64,000 nucleotides of DNA from Bimuria novae-zelandiae CBS 107.79 (GCA_010015655.1 ML976680.1:557517-621516); one strand, 5' to 3'. Shown: positions 1 through 10,912, counted from the stretch's first letter. The notes: generated by a model from the sequence alone, not told the origin. A program made the numbers and translations.

Positions 1-924
1 GTTTCGTGGGTTGAGGATGAAGCAGTCAGTATACCAGTGCTTCTTCCCGCAGATGCAGTTTCTGTATGGCTTGTTTCGATCATGATTGTTGCTATCGCGG
101 TTGTCCTTTGCAGGTTGTGAATCAGCTTGTTTTGTGATTCCAAGCTCAGCAGCGGAGACTGCCAGGCCAGTAGAGTGTGGCTTTGTACGGCGTAGATAGG
201 TAGTCATCTCGGCGACGTATGTCTCTAGAGATGAGATCTCGGCGGTAGTGCCTCGCGCTTCATGCTTGAAGATCTCGCGCAGGCAGGAAGTGGCGTACTC
301 TTGATCGAGTGCCTTGCAGGCAATGAGGAAGTCCTCCTGTGGTCAATTACCATCAGTCTCAGGCAAACTGATAGTCTTGCCCTGAGCTGTGATGTATACC
401 CAGTCTAATAGCCATTGCTCGATCTTCTTCGCAGCTCGTGGCGCAGTCTTAAGAGCATTGTATTTGTCGGCTAGTTCACGACGGCGTGTCGCGTCTGTAG
501 GACAAAGGAACTTCTTAAGAGTAACTAGTCGGTCGTACGGGGTATCGTAATCCTTGATCAGGTGTATGTGACGTGTAGCAATCGTCTTGCTAATATCTGT
601 GTTCAAGTCAGCCAGTGCCTTCGTTTAAGTGCGGTACTCGGTGCGACGGCGTTCCCATCGATCGCATTCCCATCGATAGGATTCTCAATCGTCTGCAGAT
701 AGATGTGAGAGCCTAGTAGCTTCAAGCTCGTAATCAGTGAGTTGAGGCTCAAGAGGCTCCTGTAGCTCAGGGAGAGTTTCCTTCGCTACGTCAGGGTTAA
801 TGTATTGCCAGAGACCGTGGCGGTTGGCAACATCTCGGCGAATGAACAGCCAGGTAAACCAGTCGTCTGGTGTGTTCAGGATGACAGTAACACGTGTCAC
901 TGCGGGGTCGGACTCGGTAGCCAT
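1..924 (-). pseudogene. RIP-damaged Copia-type gag fragment, runs off the left edge
   Basis: Reading leftwards from an ATG at 924, one frame runs to the window edge with only three interruptions: a TGA at 687-685, a TAA about 25 codons later, and a TGA at 345-343. The N-terminal part (DDWFTWLFIRRDVANRHGLW) resembles gag of fungal Ty1/Copia elements. Near the edge, at about 75-40, the frame encodes a knuckle of the form CxC-G-x2-H-x4-C (CICGKKHWYTDC), usual in these gags. Two stops look like Trp TGG to TGA and one like Gln CAA to TAA, all RIP-type transitions. Protease, integrase and RT would lie left of position 1. I found no LTR upstream of the ATG, so the 5' end may be truncated. Family assignment is by eye. 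Confidence 0.7.
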
Positions 925-1058
925 TGCAGAGGCTATAGTCGACAGTATCGATGGATCCAGGCAGAGATCCTAGTATGTGCGCCGTAGGGATACGCAGGTG
1001 AACAGTTGCGTCGTGAAGAACGCGGTGTAGCAACGTGCAGCTCGTGTGTTGAGTGACG

Positions 1059-1514
1059 TTACAGCAGTGGGTGAGAACAATCCAGGGTGCAAGCCGGGCT
1101 CATAACTGTCAGGAGCAAAAGGCTAACCTTCTGCTCCTGTTGGAGTAGAATGTATTTAACCGTCACAAAATCGTACTGTTTCGCGCTCTTCAACATGTCT
1201 TCGTATCCGTCTATGCAAATCTGGGCGAGCTGCACATCTGAGATTGTGTTGGCAGGTACTGTCCAGTGCGCCATGAACACCAGGCGTGGGCCCAGTTTTG
1301 GCGTCGCTACTAGCTATCCGGGAAGCACATCTTCGGGGCCTGCTTTGGCAAGCTGCCAGTCAAGTTCAACGCCGACTTTACTGCCGGTGTTCTTGTGATA
1401 GATCGGAAATTCAGGTTTGTTTTTGGTCCCAGCGGGCACGGCACCTGTGAGGTTGCTAAACCACAATAAGATGTGGAAGAACAAGAAGGGGAGAATCTGC
1501 TGGAAGGAACGCAT
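1059..1514 (-). pseudogene. possible small secreted protein gene with an in-frame stop
   Basis: From an ATG at 1514 one frame runs to a TAA at 1059, broken only by a TAG at 1316-1314. The first about 25 residues look like a signal peptide (MRSFQQILPFLFFHILLWFS, then NLTGAVPAG). The rest, including MAHWTVPANTISDVQLAQIC and KSAKQYDFVTVKY, has a normal protein-like composition. I do not recognise the family. The stop could be a RIP-type CAG to TAG change. Alternatively, two short chance ORFs happen to share a frame. It lies immediately upstream of the broken Copia gag on the same strand. Confidence 0.33.
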
Positions 1515-1586
1515 GTTGAACTCAAAAGTATGCGATCCCGCGCTAAAAGGGAGGTATGCTGTATTGTCCCAGGATAGGTAATACAA

Positions 1587-2264
1587 TGGCCGAAGGTAAC
1601 GACTGTAACGACCGAGCGATCAAAAGTAAACACTGTGAAGGAAGAGAAGGGTTGTGCTGGTAACCCAGGAGGCCCGTATCATCTTATAATAGGAAGCCTC
1701 TACACTCCTCGAAATCTGCTCGTCTACTTGTCACGGCACTTCTCGAACCCTGGCAGGCAATGTCCGATGTTCAGACGCCTCCACCCCTCATCCCCCACAA
1801 CAGACGCTAACATGGTCGCCTTTCCTCCATCATTGTGGCCAAGATCTTACAACTTCCTAGGGTGGAGCTCACAGACCTGCAATTTGCGTAGGCCAATCTG
1901 AAATCGATCTTGGATCTCCGCACGGCGTAGGGTACTAGGTGCACTGCCATCACAGGTAAAGTCCTAGTCTAGTCCGCCGAGCTACTTTTATCCCCCAAAC
2001 ATACACCGTGTACCTGCATTGAGAACGTGAAACACGGGTATGAGACGTGCCACCATACAATCTCCATGTACGCTATGCGGGCTTCCGATTTAGGATATTC
2101 TACGGTAGGACTGAGCTGATTTTCGATGTAGAAATTCGACATTACTGCCTTATCTAGCAAGTGTAGAATGAAAACTCTTCCAGAAGTCCACAGCGCTAGA
2201 TTGTATAGTTAGCTCACCTTTCCTACGTCATTGGTGGTCGCAAAGCATTGGTGCGGAACTTTGC
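1587..2264. other. intergenic stretch without a recognisable gene
   Basis: Only short, unsupported reading frames on both strands. Base composition is ordinary. I see no repeat or RNA gene. Confidence 0.5.
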
Positions 2265-2273
2265 GATTATGGG

Positions 2274-2570
2274 CAGCGCAGTCAACGTAGCGTACTACGC
2301 CACGTACAGTGCGCTCCGTAGGGCAAATTGGTCCGTTCGTACGTACTCGACCCTTGTAAGCAGGCATATAGGGACAACAAGCTGTATTGCTATCTGCAGA
2401 AAAGAGTGTGTGGAATGAGGAGTCTGAAGAGAAGTAGAGAGAGAGATCGCGAGAGTCTGTTGACTCTATGGTCCGTGCACCTAAGTAGTACGTTCATGTA
2501 TACAACCTCTGGCGTCAGTCACGTGGCTACAACCATAGTACGTTACGGAGTGCGCTACGTTGACTGCCCT
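2274..2570. mobile_element. 297-bp MITE with 9-bp target-site duplication
   Basis: The motif GATTATGGG occurs at 2265-2273 and again at 2571-2579. Just inside these copies lie inverted repeats of about 21 bp matching at 19 positions; their shared core is CAGTCAACGTAGCG on the left and its reverse complement on the right. The interior has no coding capacity. A 9-bp duplication with imperfect inverted repeats fits a Mutator/MULE-type non-autonomous element, but hAT-like elements (8 bp) are not excluded, since the left end has one extra base. The element is GC-normal and not visibly RIP-mutated. Confidence 0.75.
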
Positions 2571-2913
2571 GATTATGGGTTCGAAACTCCGGACAACGAA
2601 CATCGGCGAATGGCGGGTAAGCAGACCGCCTGAAACCTCGTGATCGCTAGCGTAGACCATTCAATGCAATTTCGTGAATATAACTCAGCGGTATAATCTG
2701 ATGCGACGTGACTATCTGGTCGTCTCGGCGAAGGACACTTCCTGTTGATGTGGCTTCGAATCGTGTGATCGAAGCATTGTCACTCTTTTACTACTCTCAT
2801 TACAACTACACAAACTCGTTTATTGACTTAGCTCTTCGTTTTTTATTCAATCGATCCACCGTTCAAAGTTTCAGTTCTCGATATAACGTCCAGAGGGGCA
2901 GGTCTCCATCGTC

Positions 2914-3968
2914 ATGCTTCTGAAAAACATCCTTTTCTTGGGCCTCGCAGTCCTCACGGCTGCGAACCCCATCCTTGATGCTAGAGCCGGCAAAACCGGC
3001 GCCGGTGCAGGTACCGCCGTTGGAGGCAAGACTGGCGGCACCAAGGCCAAAGGCGCCGCTTAGTGCAAGAATCAAACTCCCGTCCAGGGCCCCGTGACTT
3101 GCCCTCGTGATAAGTTCACTGCGGCGCAGATCACCAAGACGGTTAGACAGGCGAAGGCTATGAAGCTCAAGGGCAAGACGGGCAAGGGCCTTCACTTCCC
3201 GGCTAGGTACAAGCCCAAGCGGGAGACGAAGGCCAAGGGAGCGGCCAAAGGCGTGAAGGGCAAAACTGGCAAGGCCGTGAAGAGAGATGACGACAAAGGG
3301 GAAGACGAGGAAGTCGAAGAAGACTCTTTGAACTTTCTCGAGACACGAGACGAGGACGAGCAGGAGGAGTGGGTTAATCTTGCCCTCGAGGCACGCGAAG
3401 TTGAAGAAGAGCACCTGAACATTCTTGAGGCACGCCGTGGTAGGGGTGGAGGATCTCGGGGATCCAGAACCAGACCGAAACCTGCGCGCAAGCCTCGACC
3501 AGCGCAGAAACGACCAGCGAAACCTACGAAGAAACCTACGAAGAAACCGTCCAAGAAGCCGACCTGTACACCAGCTCAAAAGAAGGCAAACGGCGGAAAG
3601 TGCCCAGCAAAAGCTACCTGCACAACCGCCGAGAAGAAGAAGAACGGTGGCAAGTGTCCCGCTAAGTGCCCGAACAGCAAGCCTGTCAAGCCCGGAAAGG
3701 GCGTGTACATGTTCCCCCTCCTCACGAAGGGCGTCTGGAAGTGTGAGTTCCCTCTATCTCTTTTCATCATAGTCCTAACGCTAATCCGAACCCAGCTGGT
3801 ATGATGACCGAGGTCAACTACATCATTCTCGACGCCAAGTACAACTACGTCAAGACGGTTGAGCGAGAGCCTGGCTCGGCCGAGTTCTATGAAATGTGCA
3901 TTGAAAAGCCTGGGGCGAAGGGTGGCAAGGCCACGGGCGGCAAGGCTACTAAGGAGAAGACGGCGTAA
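2914..3968 (+). pseudogene. secreted Lys-rich ribonuclease-fold-like protein, in-frame stop at codon 50
   Basis: An ATG at 2914 opens a frame with a clear signal peptide (MLLKNILFLGLAVLTAANP). It runs to a TAG at 3061-3063 and continues in the same frame to 3742. A GTGAGT..CTAAC..CAG intron (3743-3795) joins exon 2 (3796-3968, TAA). The total is 334 codons counting the TAG. The ends resemble a microbial T1/N1 RNase: a short LHFPARY stretch, then VYMFPLL, a turn GVWKSGM, a strand VNYIILDAKY and a final FYEMC. The family's catalytic His, Glu, Arg and His are absent at matching places. Between these parts sits an insertion of about 160 residues: acidic segments, LEAR/LETR and KR processing-like sites, Lys-Pro repeats, and two copies of a NGGKCPAK unit. 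It may be a non-catalytic RNase-like effector, or a pseudogene because of the TAG. A 45-nt intron (3019-3063) could remove the TAG in frame but has a poor donor. Confidence 0.6.
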
Positions 3969-5733
3969 AGGGGTAGCTTCTGGGTGATTGGGCGAAACAT
4001 TCTCGGTTTATACTTGGTTCTGTATGTATCTTTAGCGGAATTTTCGAGAATGAATACTCAAACATGGGTGATACCTTATAAGTCGACTTGTTTATATGTA
4101 CAGGATTCGCTGTATATCGGTGATTCTGGAAATACCTGCTCGACCCACTTAAGGCGTATTTCTCATCAGACTGCGCGTATTTTCTGTTCTGGTCTCCTTT
4201 TTTTCGCTTTTCTCTCCACCACACAAGGAACTTTGGATAATAATATACTAAAAGTAGATAAAGGGCTTCTATAGAGTTATAAGTACCCCCCTTAAATTTT
4301 TTAGAAGATTTAAGTTTTTTGCGTTCAAGAAAATACAAGAAAAGGAAGGATTGACGATGACTGGCTGGCTCTGTGGGTCGAGCAGGTATTTCCGAAACGA
4401 TAATAGCGTCTCGCGATCATCAAGTCCCCCGTCTTGTCTCTCTCCAACCTCTTTGCTTAAGCCTTTTCAGAACGTCTTGCCTTTCGCCCTCCTATGCACC
4501 CACCATCTCTTGCTGATACCGTACACCATGTGACCCCACGGCCTGCTAATAATCTTTGTTATGGACTGCAGTCCGAGGAACCAAAATACGCCAGAAGAAA
4601 ACTTATGAACTCGATATAGGTCCGAAGTTGTGCTTCTATCCTCTAGAGTTTAAATATGTAAGGGTCTTGATGTATGTGTGTATTGACTATGTGAGATACT
4701 GCGTGGGGTGCCGTAAGGGTACCCTACGCGAGGCTATAGGGCGCACCATCACGTGACGTATGGTCCGTTCCGTCACGTGATTATGGTTCGTGCGCGCCTG
4801 ATCCATCGCAAAATACTGGTGCTTTGAGGGCTATGGGCTTAAGGCCCGAGGCTTCTACCAGGGCATAGCCCATTACAATCTTCCCTTCAAATATCCCACT
4901 AAAGAAGCTAAATAGGAACAATAATACTATACTAATAATTAAGATAATAGTAAACGCCGGGTAAGGAAGACTTACCGGATGCTAAATTTAGAGGCGAAGG
5001 CCTACTTGGCGCCACGTGATTATACTAGTTACCTATCTCACACATCTGCAAACAGTCGAATGCACGAAAATGTGGGCACGCGAACATGAAAAAACCGGTC
5101 ATATACTATTGTGTGAATAACATCTTCCACATACGACCATAGGAGACTGAAAACTAGGCTTCCCGTCCGCTCAGCCATATATAAGCAGCCTACTGGGATG
5201 CCAGTAGTTAAGTGGGTGACCATTAGCGAATCCGTCCTGTTGTATGTTTTTGCCAATGCTAAATTTTTTTCCCCCGTGGTGTGGGGGGAGGTTAGCCGAC
5301 CTCGGGACCTCGGGAGGAACCGGAACGAGTAATAAATACTAATTATTTTGTAGAGCACTAGCTAGCAATGCATTTTTGTCGCCTTGGACGGAGTATGATT
5401 GAGAGGGTTAGGTAGTTCTTGTCTCTTAATGTTTGGTCTTTGAACTCCGAGGGCTTAGGGTAATGCACAGGTGCCTGCTACCTGAGGTGGTCAATAACTT
5501 TATAATCTGGACATTCACTCTCTTTTTCAGGGTGAATATGAGATTTTGTTCACGATAACATACGTAGAATTTTGCGTAACAGGTGTTTCACAGTAACTAC
5601 TTGGCAGATTGATTCTCTCCTTCAAACACTAACTACTTCCATTCCTCCCCAAGCACCTCCATACCAGCTTGCTCCCGAGCTCCCACACAACTCTTTCATA
5701 ATCTTAACTACGCACCTATGCTCCTCCCTCTCT
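3969..5733. other. 1.8-kb intergenic region
   Basis: No gene-like frame. The segment 4900-4960 is AT-rich and TA-rich, like a short RIP relic. Several copies of a CACGTGA motif occur between 4750 and 5030. A palindromic GGGTACCC at about 4717 and an inverted GCTATGGGC / GGCATAGCC pair at 4830-4870 hint at a small degraded element, but I cannot define its ends. Confidence 0.4.
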
Positions 5734-6513
5734 TCATCCCTGAAAAAGCCCCCAATCCCTAACCTCAAACGTCTCCAACACCTTCTTCGCGACCTCATCG
5801 CCCTCCCTCATCAGCGCCGTCTTCTCGCCTGCGCCAGCCTTCTCGTACTCCCCCGGATAGTGCGGGATGTTGATCGTGACCATGATATCCGTGCCTTGCT
5901 CCTTCAGCCGGAGCAGGAGGAGCAGGATAGCCACGAAGTCGGGCGTCTTGCGCGGGCGGTCTGGTGGCGGTGGGGTTTGGATGAAGGAGAGTGTGTAGAC
6001 GGGTTTGTTGCTAAGGGCGTGTTAGTTAGTTTGATAAGCTGTGTCGGTGTGGGGAATGTTGTGTGAAGGTGTGCAACCGGGTGCAACCGGGTGCAGGTGA
6101 ATCTTGGGGTATGTGACTTGCGCCACCCAAGGATGCGGCGGCTGACATGAAGTTGAATGTGAAGAGAAAAAGGTGTCGGGATACTTACGATACTTTCGCC
6201 ATGGTCGCATGTGATTGTTCCAGCATATTCGTCGAGTCGCCGGTCCCGTCTACCAGGTCGGCAAAATGGTACTGCAGCGCCTCCGCATCGGTCAGATTGT
6301 CGACGTATTCCAGGATCTCGAAGATGACGCCTGTGTAGCCATTTTCGTCCAGGTATAATTCTTGGTGGTCTGGCACTTCGCGGATTTGACTGGAATTTGT
6401 TAGTGGGTTTGTGGTGTGGGAGGGCGGGATGGGGCGCACCTTGCGTCGCCGTATGCGGCAGGCAGGTCGACGGTGATTGCGCCGCCGTAGAGCTCGACTT
6501 TTTTGAAAGACAT
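5734..6513 (-). CDS. mog1: Mog1 / RanGRF homologue, Ran-GTPase nucleotide release factor
   Basis: Three exons (6513-6440, 6389-6189, 6010-5734) give 183 residues, with introns of 50 and 178 nt that carry CTAAC branch sites. The start MSFKKVELYGGAITVDLP, the central block (REVPDHQELYLDENG, then LEYV and ALQYHFADL) and the C-terminal block (FVAILLLLLRLKEQGTDIMV, NIPH) match the Mog1/PsbP fold family in order and length. Mog1 binds Ran in the nucleus and stimulates nucleotide release, supporting nuclear import. The second intron contains a small tandem CCGGGTGCA-type repeat near 6075-6100. The gene is head-to-tail with bud20 upstream. Confidence 0.88.
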
Positions 6514-7037
6514 TTTTGCGGCTTGAATTATTCTTCGATCGTTTGTGTTGATTTAAAGAGTGAAGTTATGAGGATCTTTTATCGGTGATGCATGTTGAGC
6601 GTTGTGGTGGCGCGCTTTATATGCGGCGACTGTGAAGTTCTTCAAAGCTGCTCGCGTAGGTAGCCACCAGGCAGGCACAGGCACCACTTTGTGTAGCTAC
6701 CTAACTTACAATGCGGTTACTTTTGAAACATTTTGCAAGCTGTGAGAGTATTTCTAAGCCGGTCTGATTGGCTTGGGTATCATTTGAACTTTTGCGCGTT
6801 CTCTATATGGCGATGCCTCCAAGTTTTGAACGCCTTGCAATGCAGAATGTGGTATAGGCAGCGAGGCAGCGAGGCAGCACTCTGCGCCTGACAACCTGGG
6901 ATGCGCCTCCAAATGCAGCTTCATGCCCTTCCTCCATGCAATAAATCCCGATGCTTTTCCTCCACTGGTATTTTCCCTCCTTTGCCTCTATGTCTCTTCG
7001 CATCAGGTGGAGCGTGACAAGTCCTCTCACAACCCTT
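6514..7037. other. intergenic region between bud20 and mog1
   Basis: It should contain the mog1 promoter and the bud20 3' end. A TATA-like TTTATATG lies at about 6617 on the plus strand, but nothing decisive is visible. Confidence 0.4.
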
Positions 7038-7448
7038 CTATGCCGCCACCGCAGCGTTGTCTACTTCCATCAGGGTCGTTGTGCGCTTCCCATTGTCGGT
7101 GCCGAGTCCCGCCGCTGCCTCTGCTTCTTTCTGAGAATATGGCTCTTCGCGAAGCTGCTTGACTCTGCTCGTTCGTCAGTGCCACTTTCCTCCACGTCCA
7201 TAGTGCCTTCCTCACCTTCGCTTGTGCACTTTTCCCTTGTAGTGTGCTTCGAAATTTGCCTCACTCTCAAACCATTTTGCGCATTCTTTGCAATAAAACT
7301 CCCCTAGTCCTGGCAGATCCTCAGTTGCTTTGGTGTCCTTGAATTGCGAGAGGTGTTTTGCGTCGCGCAAGTCGGCGTAAATCTGATCGAGATCGCGCGT
7401 GTGTCGCCGCGTCTTCTTCTTCGACTTCTCTCCTCGTATCGCAGGCAT
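7038..7448 (-). CDS. bud20: Bud20-type C2H2 zinc-finger protein (60S export factor)
   Basis: Exon 1 (7448-7216) and exon 2 (7164-7038) join across a 51-nt GTGAGG..GCAG intron to give 119 residues. The N-terminus is basic (RGEKSKKKTRRHTRDLDQIY). A single C2H2 finger follows (FYCKECAKWF..HYKGKVH; C-x2-C-x12-H-x5-H), then VKQLREEPYSQKEAEAAAG, the usual tail of the Bud20/ZNF593 family. Bud20 is a shuttling factor that helps export pre-60S ribosomal subunits. The retained-intron reading frame stops one codon into the intron, which supports the splice model. It is divergent from aconitase, with 666 bp between start codons. Confidence 0.9.
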
Positions 7449-8114
7449 GGTGATTGTTTCTGGAAATACGGCCGCGGATGTGGTCCAAATCGGCAGGCGT
7501 GAATTGTGGGCAGTTCGGCAGACCGGCTATGGAACGTGCGTTTGACCTGCGGACAGCAAAGAATTTTTCGGAACCTCTCAAAGAGGCTTGGCGCGGTAGC
7601 AGAAGAACCAGAGAATTGACCTGCAGACCTCTGACGACAGCTGAACGCGGAGGGACTTACGTTCACAATGTATGCGTTATCTGCTGCCAATCAGCCCGCG
7701 GGAGTCCGCCAAAAAAGAGCAGGGCGCACGCGGGGTTAAGCATCCACACTTGTAGACAGCTGCCGGGTGACGACACTCCCACAGCGCCTTCCTTCATATC
7801 AACTTGCTGCCCCGTACTCCATATACACGGTAGATACAAGCAGCCTCGGCGTGATTCCGCAATCCAGCTCTCCGCCTTTTCCCGCGGTTTTCGCACGCCA
7901 GCACGTGAAACTCGGAGCGGACGACGGGAAATCACAGTCGCCTCGCTTTTGTTTTGGCGCCGAGGTAGCTCTATCCGCGCAAACTGGGCTCTAGCCAATC
8001 AGCCGAGCTCTGATCTCCATTAGTTAGCGGCCAGGCTGTGGGCAGCTTCTGACGTTCTTTCCTTCCGCCGCCTCCATCTCTCCATCTCTCCACTCCATCC
8101 TCACTCCATCCACC
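7449..8114. promoter_or_regulatory. divergent promoter region bud20 / aconitase
   Basis: This 666-bp interval separates two outward-facing start codons. A pyrimidine-rich stretch (CCATCTCTCCATCTCTCCA, about 8081-8099) sits just upstream of the aconitase ATG, as is common at fungal transcription starts. Overlapping reading frames here have no protein support. Confidence 0.5.
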
Positions 8115-10912
8115 ATGCAGAAGTTCGCGAGGCTTGGCCGAGTCGGCCAGAGCCTTGTCCAACGGAGGCAATTGGCTACCGTCAGCGATGCGCCGCTCTC
8201 TCGCAAGGTCGAGATGACCAACTGGGAGAAGGGCCATTATATTAACTACCAGAAGATGAGTGAGAACTTGGGCATAGTGCGCAAGCGCCTCAATCGCCCT
8301 CTAACCTTCGCCGAGAAGATTCTCTACTCCCACTTGGACGACCCGCACAACCAGGAGATTGAGCGAGGTTCCAGCTACCTTAAGCTCCGCCCCGACCGTG
8401 TAGCTTGCCAGGATGCCACCGCTCAGATGGCCATTCTGCAGTTCATGTCGGCCGGTATGCCATCGGTGGCGACCCCGACCACTGTGCACTGCGACCATCT
8501 TATCGAGGCTCAGATCGGCGGTGAGAAGGATTTGGCTCGCGCCAACGACATCAACAAGGAAGTCTACAACTTCTTGTCCACATCTTGCGCAAAGTACAAC
8601 ATTGGTTTCTGGAAGCCCGGCTCTGGTATCATTCACCAGATCGTCCTTGAGAACTACGCTTTCCCTGGTGCTCTGCTCATTGGTACCGACTCACATACAC
8701 CTAACGCTGGTGGTCTGGGTATGGCTGCCATTGGTGTTGGAGGTGCCGATGCTGTTGATGTCATGGCTGGTCTTCCCTGGGAATTGAAGGCCCCCAAGGT
8801 TCTTGGTGTCAAGCTGACTGGTAAACTGTCTGGCTGGACTGCTCCCAAGGGTACGTATCACTAGGGCTTATCGAGATTCCAGAGTTCTGCGGACTTTGGC
8901 GCACGGATAGCCTTCATCGAGATCTGAAAAACTAACATAGATTGCAGACATCATCCTCAAGGTCGCTGGTATTCTCACCGTGAAGGGAGGCACTGGCTAC
9001 ATTGTCGAATACCATGGTCCCGGTACTGAGAGCTTGTCTTGCACTGGCATGGCCACCATTTGGTGAGTGGAACGGTAGCACGCCAACCTTGTAGAACGCT
9101 GTGCGCTGACGCCAATTTTAGCAACATGGGTGCTGAAATCGGTGCTACCACGTCACTGTTCCCCTTCAACGACCGCATGTACGACTACCTGAACGCCACC
9201 AAGCGCACAGCCATTGGTGACTTCGCTCGCGAGTACGCGACCGAGCTCCGCGAGGATGAGGGTGCTCAGTACGATGAGCTCATTGAAATCAACCTTGATG
9301 AGCTTGAGCCGCACATCAACGGTCCCTTCACCCCAGATCTTGCTACTCCCATCAGCAAGTTCAAGGAGGCTGTCAAGGCGAACAAGTGGCCCGAAGAGCT
9401 CAAGGTCGGTCTGATCGGTTCTTGCACCAACTCCTCGTACGAGGACATGTCGCGCGCCGCCTCGATCGCTGAGGATGCCATGTCCCACGGCATCAAGGCC
9501 AAGTCTCTTTTCACCGTCACCCCCGGTTCCGAGCAGATTCGCGCTACCATTGAGCGCGATGGCCAGCTCAAGACCTTCGAGGAGTTCGGTGGTATGGTTC
9601 TCGCCAACGCCTGTGGCCCTTGCATTGGTAAGTCGATCTCCCTATCATATCTCTTGATGGCCACGTTGATCCCTATGGTCTTTCAATTCCTTCCATTGCT
9701 ATCTTGCTTGATTTTCACCGCTCTCTACTGGATATATGCTAACTTGTGACAGGCCAGTGGGACCGAAAAGGCAAGTCTCTTGGGTACAAAGTGGATGTAT
9801 CTTAATCAGGAAGAGTCTATCTTTCGTCTGCTTAAGACATCCGCCAAGCACTTTCCCCTCTTTCCCAAAGACATACACTGACTTCGTGACAGATGTTAAG
9901 AAAGGCGAGCCTAATTCCATCATTTCTTCCTACAACCGTAACTTCACGGGCCGTAACGATGCCAACCCCGCCACTCACTCTTTCGTCACCTCGCCCGATC
10001 TCGTCGTCGCCATGACGATCGCCGGCACGCTCAACTTCAACCCCCTCACGGACAAGTTGAAGGACAAGGACGGCAATGAGTTCCTCTTGAAGGAGCCCAC
10101 TGGCGATGGTCTGCCCAGCCGTGGCTACGACCCCGGACAGGACACCTACCAAGCTCCTCCGGAGGACCGTGCTTCAGTCTCCGTCGCTGTTTCTCCCACC
10201 TCGGACCGTCTGCAGCTCCTCCAGCCTTTCGACGCCTGGGACGGCAAGGACATCAAGGAAGTCCCTGTCTTGATCAAGACTGTCGGCAAGACCACCACTG
10301 ACCACATCTCTATGGCCGGTCCCTGGTTGAAGTACCGCGGACATCTTGACAACATCTCCAACAACATGTTGATTGGTGCCATCAGCGCTGAGAACGGCGA
10401 GGCCAACAAGATCAAGAACATTTTGAACGGCCAATATGACGCTGTCCCGGCTGTTGCCCGTGATTATAAGAAGAACGGCATCAAGTGGGTTGTTATCGGT
10501 GACTGGAACTACGGCGAGGGCTCTTCCCGTGAGCACGCTGCTCTCGAGCCCCGGCACTTGGGAGGTATCGCTGTCATCACCCGATCTTTCGCTCGTATCG
10601 TGAGTGTTTTCCAATATAAACCCGATAAAATTTACTGACCTCGTGCAGCACGAGACCAACCTGAAGAAGCAGGGTATGCTTCCCCTGACTTTCAGCGACC
10701 CCGCCGACTACGAGAAGGTGGGACCCAACGACAAGGTTAGCATCGCTGCTACCGAGCTCGCCCCCGGCAAGCCCATCACCCTCACTGTCCACCCCGCCGA
10801 TGGAAGCAAGGCTTTCGGCATCAAGCTGTCGCACACCTTCAACGAGGGCCAGATTGAGTGGTTCAAGAACGGTAGCGCACTCAACACCATGGCCAAGAAG
10901 GCTGGCAACTAA
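8115..10912 (+). CDS. ACO1: mitochondrial aconitate hydratase
   Basis: Six exons (8115-8850, 8948-9062, 9122-9627, 9753-9770, 9893-10599, 10649-10912) close a frame of 781 residues, the usual length for mitochondrial aconitase, which interconverts citrate and isocitrate in the TCA cycle. A basic N-terminus ([20 protein letters not shown]) looks like a matrix-targeting peptide. Signatures include [10 protein letters not shown], the 4Fe-4S cysteines at residues 385 (GSCTNSS) and 448/451 (CGPCIGQW), and the [15 protein letters not shown] substrate loop. Exon 4 is an 18-nt microexon, and the intron after it (9771-9892) starts with GC rather than GT (GCAAGT). Both are needed to restore the conserved [13 protein letters not shown] stretch. 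Codon use is C-ending and strong, consistent with high expression. Confidence 0.97.
9771..9892 (+). other. GC-AG intron of the aconitase gene
   Basis: The donor is G|GCAAGT and the acceptor GACAG|ATG. The flanking microexon 9753-9770 supplies QWDRK. No GT donor nearby keeps the conserved aconitase sequence in frame. Confidence 0.88.

Noticed and set aside
2578..2590. GGTTCGAAACTCC as a tRNA B box
   Set aside because: No A box or cloverleaf upstream; it lies at the MITE border and is probably chance.
2863..3579. 238-codon minus-strand frame opposite the secreted Lys-rich gene
   Set aside because: It is the antisense shadow of the Lys/Glu-rich coding region (Leu/Arg/Ser-rich). The plus strand has the signal peptide and intron.
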